Of a stretch of DNA of 16,774 nt, positions 12,887 through 16,774 are shown piece by piece (position 1 is the stretch's first letter; each line of letters opens with the position of its first letter). The notes under the pieces are model-generated. The model was not told the origin of the DNA. It did not search any database and was given only the letters and a program-made list of their open reading frames with translations. Source of the stretch: a bacterium (GTDB lineage: Bacteria > JAUVQV01 > DATDCY01). The translations under genes were made by a program, and so were the position numbers. The stretch spans positions 1 to 16,774 of the forward strand of contig DATDCY010000240.1 in assembly GCA_036524115.1 (NCBI GenBank), written 5' to 3'.

Positions 12887-15433
12887 ATGCCGGAAATGGA
12901 GAGCCGCACCAGCGCGCCGGGCCCCGACCGCACCCCCGGGGTGGAGGGCTCCGAGGCGCTCGCGGAGCTGGCGCTCGACCTGCGGTGGTCGTGGAACCAC
13001 GCCGCCGACGAGATCTGGCAGCAACTCGACCTGGAGCTCTGGGAGCTGACCCACAACCCCTGGGTCGTGCTCCAGACCGTCTCGCGCGAGCGGGTCCAGC
13101 AGGCCCTGGCGGACCCCGCGTTCCGCGAGAAGGTCGAAGGCCTCGTGCGGGCGCGGCGCGGGGCGACCGCCGCGGTCGGCTGGTTCCAGGAGCGTCACGC
13201 GGGCGCGCCGCTGCGCGCCGTCGCCTACTTCAGCATGGAGTTCATGCTCAGCGAGGCGCTGCCCATCTACTCCGGGGGCCTGGGCAACGTCGCTGGCGAC
13301 CACCTGAAGGCCGCCAGCGACCTGGGGATCCCGGTGGTGGGCGTCGGGCTCCTCTACCAGCAGGGGTACTTCCGGCAGGTCATCGACCGCAACGGCGCGC
13401 AGCAGTCGCTCTACCCGTACAACGACCCCGGGCAGCTGCCGATCGTGCCGCTGCGCGGTCCCGATGGCGAGTGGCTGCGCGTGGAGCTGACGCTTCCCGG
13501 GTACTCGCTGTGGCTGCGCGCCTGGCAGGTGGAGGTCGGCCGGGTGCGGCTCTACCTGCTCGACAGCAACGACGCCGCGAACTACCCGGCCCACCGGGGC
13601 ATCACGAGCGAGCTGTACGGCGGCGGGCCCGAGCTGCGGCTCCAGCAGGAGATGGTGCTCGGGCTCGCGGGCTGGCGGCTGCTGCGCCGGCTCGGCGTCG
13701 CGCCCGAGGTCTGCCACATCAACGAGGGCCACGCCGCACTCGCCGTCCTCGAGCGGGCCCGCTCCTTCATGGACGACACGAAGCTGCCCTTCGAGGTGGC
13801 CCTCGCAGCGACGAGGGCCGGCAACCTCTTCACGACGCACACGCCGGTCGCGGCCGGCTTCGACCGCTTCGCGCCCGCGCTGGTGGAACACTACCTCGGC
13901 AGGTACGCCGCGGACGTGCTCGGCGTCCCGGTGCAGCGCTTCCTCGCGCTCGGCCGGCAGAACCCGGCGAACGCCGGGGAGGAGTTCACCATGGCGTATC
14001 TCGCCCTGCGCGGCTGCGGGGCGGCGAACGGGGTGAGCCGGCTGCACGCCGAGGTCAGCCGCCGCATCTTCCAGCCGCTCTACCCGCGCTGGCCCGACGC
14101 CGAGGTGCCGATCGGCCACGTCACCAACGGCGTCCACGTGCCGTCGTGGGACTCGGAGGAGGCCGACGAGCTCTGGACCCAGAGCTGCGGGAAGGAGCGC
14201 TGGCTCGGCGACGTGGAGGGCCTGGAGGAGAAGATCCGCGCCGTCCCCGACTGGCAGGTCTGGGAGTGCCGCTCCTCGGCCCGCAAGTCCCTGGTCCAGT
14301 TCGTGCGCCGCCAGCTCTCGCGCCAGCTCGCCGTCTCCGGCGCGCCCCCCGGCGAGTGCGACGCCGCGGGCCACATCTTCGACGTGAACACGCTGACCCT
14401 CGGGTTCGCCCGGCGCTTCGCGACGTACAAGCGCCCGAACCTCCTGCTGCACGACGAGGAGCGGCTGCTGCGCATCCTCGCCAACGCGCAGCGGCCCGTG
14501 CAGCTGGTACTCGCCGGCAAGGCGCACCCCGCGGACGCGGCCGGCCAGGCCATGATCGGGCAGTGGCAGCGCTTCATCCGGCGGCCGGGCGCGCGCGCAC
14601 ACGTGGTGTTCCTCAGCGACTACGACATGATCCTGGCCGAGCGCCTCGTCCAGGGCGTGGACGTCTGGATCAACACGCCCCGCCGGCCGTGGGAGGCCTG
14701 CGGCACGAGCGGCATGAAGGTGCTCGTCAACGGCGGGATCAACCTCTCGGAGCTGGACGGCTGGTGGGCCGAGGCGTACGCGCCGGAGGTCGGCTTCGCG
14801 CTTGGCGACGGCCACGAGCACGGCGACGACCCGGGGTGGGACGCGGCCGAGGCCGGGGAGCTGTACGCGCTGCTCGAGCAGCGGATCGTCCCGGAGTTCT
14901 ACCGGCGCGACGCGACCGGCATCCCGACGGCCTGGGTGGCCCGCGTCCGCGAGAGCATGGCGCGGCTGACCCCGCGCTTCGCGGCGAACCGCAGCGTCCG
15001 GGAGTACGCGGAGCGCTACTACCTGCCGGCGGCGGAGGCCTATCTGCGGCGCGCGGCCGACACGGGGGCGCCGGCGGCCGACCTGATCGCGTGGGCGCGC
15101 GTGCTGGACGGCGGCTGGGCCAACCTGCGCTTTGGCGACGCGGCCATCGAGACCCGCGGCGGCGCCCTCGACGTCTCGATCCACGTCTATCTCAACGGCG
15201 TGCCGGCGGACTCGGTCCGCGTCGAGCTCTATGCGGAGGGCGCTGCCGGCGGCGGTCCCGATGTCCACGAGCTTCAGCGGGGGCAGCAGCTCGTGGGCGC
15301 CGAGAACGGCTACGTCTACCGGGGGACGGTCCCGGCGTCGCGCCCCGCCGGCGATTACACGGCGCGGATCGTGCCGCAGCGCGAGGGCGTCGCCGTCCCG
15401 CTGGAGGTGGCGCACATCCTCTGGCAGCGCTAG
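12887..15433 (+). CDS. glgP: Alpha-glucan (glycogen/maltodextrin) phosphorylase, GT35
   Basis: 848 residues, the size of the bacterial/archaeal alpha-glucan phosphorylase branch with an N-terminal DUF3417 region (about residues 20-115, LAELALDLRWSWNHAADEIW). The core starts at YFSMEFMLSEALPIYSGGLG (residue 114) and includes CHINEGHAAL, FTTHTPVAAGFDRF (His318), VTNGVHVPSW and RRFATYKRPNLL. The PLP lysine is Lys611 in CGTSGMKVLVNGG. The enzyme splits terminal alpha-1,4 glucosyl units with phosphate to give glucose 1-phosphate in the cytoplasm. A beta-rich C-terminal region (about 745-848) has the usual form for this branch. AGGAG lies six bases before ATG 12887. No other glycogen gene is adjacent, so degradation of stored glycogen versus imported maltodextrin cannot be decided here. 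Confidence 0.95.
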   Translation: MPEMESRTSAPGPDRTPGVEGSEALAELALDLRWSWNHAADEIWQQLDLELWELTHNPWVVLQTVSRERVQQALADPAFREKVEGLVRARRGATAAVGWFQERHAGAPLRAVAYFSMEFMLSEALPIYSGGLGNVAGDHLKAASDLGIPVVGVGLLYQQGYFRQVIDRNGAQQSLYPYNDPGQLPIVPLRGPDGEWLRVELTLPGYSLWLRAWQVEVGRVRLYLLDSNDAANYPAHRGITSELYGGGPELRLQQEMVLGLAGWRLLRRLGVAPEVCHINEGHAALAVLERARSFMDDTKLPFEVALAATRAGNLFTTHTPVAAGFDRFAPALVEHYLGRYAADVLGVPVQRFLALGRQNPANAGEEFTMAYLALRGCGAANGVSRLHAEVSRRIFQPLYPRWPDAEVPIGHVTNGVHVPSWDSEEADELWTQSCGKERWLGDVEGLEEKIRAVPDWQVWECRSSARKSLVQFVRRQLSRQLAVSGAPPGECDAAGHIFDVNTLTLGFARRFATYKRPNLLLHDEERLLRILANAQRPVQLVLAGKAHPADAAGQAMIGQWQRFIRRPGARAHVVFLSDYDMILAERLVQGVDVWINTPRRPWEACGTSGMKVLVNGGINLSELDGWWAEAYAPEVGFALGDGHEHGDDPGWDAAEAGELYALLEQRIVPEFYRRDATGIPTAWVARVRESMARLTPRFAANRSVREYAERYYLPAAEAYLRRAADTGAPAADLIAWARVLDGGWANLRFGDAAIETRGGALDVSIHVYLNGVPADSVRVELYAEGAAGGGPDVHELQRGQQLVGAENGYVYRGTVPASRPAGDYTARIVPQREGVAVPLEVAHILWQR

Positions 15434-16774
15434 GGCGCGGCCGCCGTTCCCCGGGCTGCCTCCTCCCCGAGCGCGCGCCGCAGCGCCCTCTGGAGGTCGG
15501 CGAGGCGGAAGGGCTTCTGGACGAACCCGCTGGGGGCCAGTTCTGCGAAGCGCCCCTGACGCTCGAGCACGTCGTAGCCGCTGCAGAGCACCACGGGCAG
15601 CTTCGGCAACGTGGCTCTGATGCGCCGGAGCGTCTCCTCGCCGTCCATCCGCGGCATCGTGAGGTCGAGGAGGACGGCGCGGATCTCCCCGCCATGCTTC
15701 TCCAGCGTCCCGAGCGCCTCGAGGCCGTCGGCGGCCTCGAGCACGCCGAAGCCCATGGCGCGGAGCATGCGCGAGGCCATGTCCCGCACCGGCTCCTCGT
15801 CGTCGACCAGCAGGATCGCCCCGGAGCCGCGCCAGGCGCCCGGCTGAACGTCCCCGGGGGCGACTGCCGCGGCGGGGCGGGCGTCCTCGCTCGCGGGCAG
15901 GACCACGGAGAACGTCGAGCCGGCTCCCCGCCTGCTGCGCACGGACACCGCCCCGCCGTGACGGCGGACGATGCCCGCCACGACGGGCAGGCCGAGGCCG
16001 CGTCCCGCGAACTTGGTGCTGAAGAACGGGTCGAAGACCCGCGGGAGCGTCGCCGCGTCCATCCCCTCCCCCGTGTCGGCCACCTCGAGCAGGACGCGCC
16101 GGCCCGCGGCGAGGTCCCCGACGACGAGGTCCCCCGCGACCTGCTCGCCGGGCGCGAGCGCGGCGGTGCGCACGTTGATCGCCCCCTCGTGCTCCCCGAT
16201 GGCCTCCGAGGCGTTGATCACGAGGTTCATCACGATCTGGCGCAGCTGCGCCGGGTCGGCCTCGACCGCGGGGAGCGCCTCGGCCAGCTCGAGGACCAGG
16301 GCGTGGCGCTTGGAGATCGACGAACCGAGCAGCTGAGCCATGTCGTGGACCAGGTCCCGGAGGGCGACCGGCTGGACCGAGATGCTGCCGCGACCCGCGT
16401 AGGCGAGCATCTGGCGGGTCAGCTCGGCCGCGTGCAGCGACGCCTTCTGAATCTGCTCGACGGACTCGCGCGCCGGGGCGTCCGGGGGCAGGTCAGCGAG
16501 GGCGAGGTCGGCGTTGCCGAGCACCGCGGTCAGCAGGTTGTTGAAGTCGTGCGCGACACCGCCGGTGAGCCGGCCGAGCGCCTCCATCTTCTGAGACTGC
16601 CGCAGCGCGGCCTCGACGCGCAGCCGCTGCGCGGTCTCGGTCTGCAGCCGCTCGACCGCCTCGAGCCCCTGTTCGGCGCGGCGCAGCGCGACCCAGGCGA
16701 GGGCAACGAGCCCGATCGTCAGCGGCAGGACGATGACCGCGAGCAGCGCCATGTCCTCGCGCCAGCGCGCGAGC
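15430..16774 (-). CDS. Hybrid sensor histidine kinase with C-terminal receiver domain (5' end outside window)
   Basis: The frame is open to the right edge (LARWRED precedes the ATG at 16752), so the true start and a probable extracytoplasmic sensor domain lie beyond base 16774. Numbering from ATG 16752: membrane helix about 1-23, a short coiled-coil linker, the H-box GGVAHDFNNLL with phospho-acceptor His68, N-box NLVINASEAI, G1 VADTGEGMD, F-box FDPFFSTKF, and G2 GRGLGLPVV. After a linker comes a receiver domain (ILLVDDEEPVRD) with phospho-acceptor Asp363 in LLDLTMPRMDG and the conserved Lys in GFVQKPF. The H-box and short receiver place it with NtrB-like/hybrid PAS kinases. No DNA-binding output domain is present, so phosphate must pass to another protein. 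Its stop overlaps that of the convergent phosphorylase gene by two bases. Confidence 0.93.
   Translation of the reverse strand, partial: LARWREDMALLAVIVLPLTIGLVALAWVALRRAEQGLEAVERLQTETAQRLRVEAALRQSQKMEALGRLTGGVAHDFNNLLTAVLGNADLALADLPPDAPARESVEQIQKASLHAAELTRQMLAYAGRGSISVQPVALRDLVHDMAQLLGSSISKRHALVLELAEALPAVEADPAQLRQIVMNLVINASEAIGEHEGAINVRTAALAPGEQVAGDLVVGDLAAGRRVLLEVADTGEGMDAATLPRVFDPFFSTKFAGRGLGLPVVAGIVRRHGGAVSVRSRRGAGSTFSVVLPASEDARPAAAVAPGDVQPGAWRGSGAILLVDDEEPVRDMASRMLRAMGFGVLEAADGLEALGTLEKHGGEIRAVLLDLTMPRMDGEETLRRIRATLPKLPVVLCSGYDVLERQGRFAELAPSGFVQKPFRLADLQRALRRALGEEAARGTAAAP

Noticed and set aside
12383-15415. A minus-strand open frame of about 1000 codons opposite glgP
   Set aside because: Arg/Ala/Val/His-rich antisense reading caused by high GC in codon position 3; the plus-strand gene has complete GT35 motifs.

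Overview
The window is a GC-rich bacterial chromosome segment with mostly housekeeping and central-metabolism genes. The layout dnaX-ybaB-recR, then a four-subunit 2-oxoacid:ferredoxin oxidoreductase, then the polarity pair mglB-mglA, suggests an anaerobic or facultatively anaerobic deltaproteobacterium-like organism (Desulfuromonadota/Geobacter-like or a related uncultured lineage). This is inferred from gene content and remembered synteny, not from a search.

Positions 1-5673 hold nine plus-strand genes with gaps of at most 79 bases: the 3' end of dnaX (clamp-loader tau/gamma), ybaB/ebfC (nucleoid-associated), recR (recombination mediator), porG-porD-porA-porB (reversible pyruvate oxidation to acetyl-CoA with ferredoxin), mglB (roadblock protein) and mglA (Ras-like GTPase). 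The 79-base gap before mglB carries a weak promoter candidate. Positions 5674-5884 have no protein gene; they hold a long imperfect palindrome that looks like a dispersed repeat and a TTGACA-type promoter for a tRNA-Asn(GUU) gene at 5885-5960. A secreted M43-type zinc metalloprotease follows.

Positions 7019-7225 form the leader of a large RNase E/G-family gene, with a TTGACA promoter, a short upstream ORF with its own Shine-Dalgarno, and two hairpins. The RNase has a full catalytic half and a long disordered basic tail containing a 42-bp in-frame tandem repeat. A convergent AzgA-type purine permease follows on the minus strand. A divergent promoter region (11021-11151) separates it from a TMTC-like membrane protein with C-terminal TPRs. 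Then comes a GT35 alpha-glucan phosphorylase with an N-terminal DUF3417 region. On the minus strand, running off the right edge, is a hybrid histidine kinase whose stop codon overlaps the phosphorylase stop.

No gene-free stretch exceeds 300 bases. I see no CRISPR array, rRNA, transposase or integrase. Nothing here is clearly a new system. The points most worth following up are the palindromic element after mglA, the leader of the RNase gene, and the repeat-bearing RNase tail.
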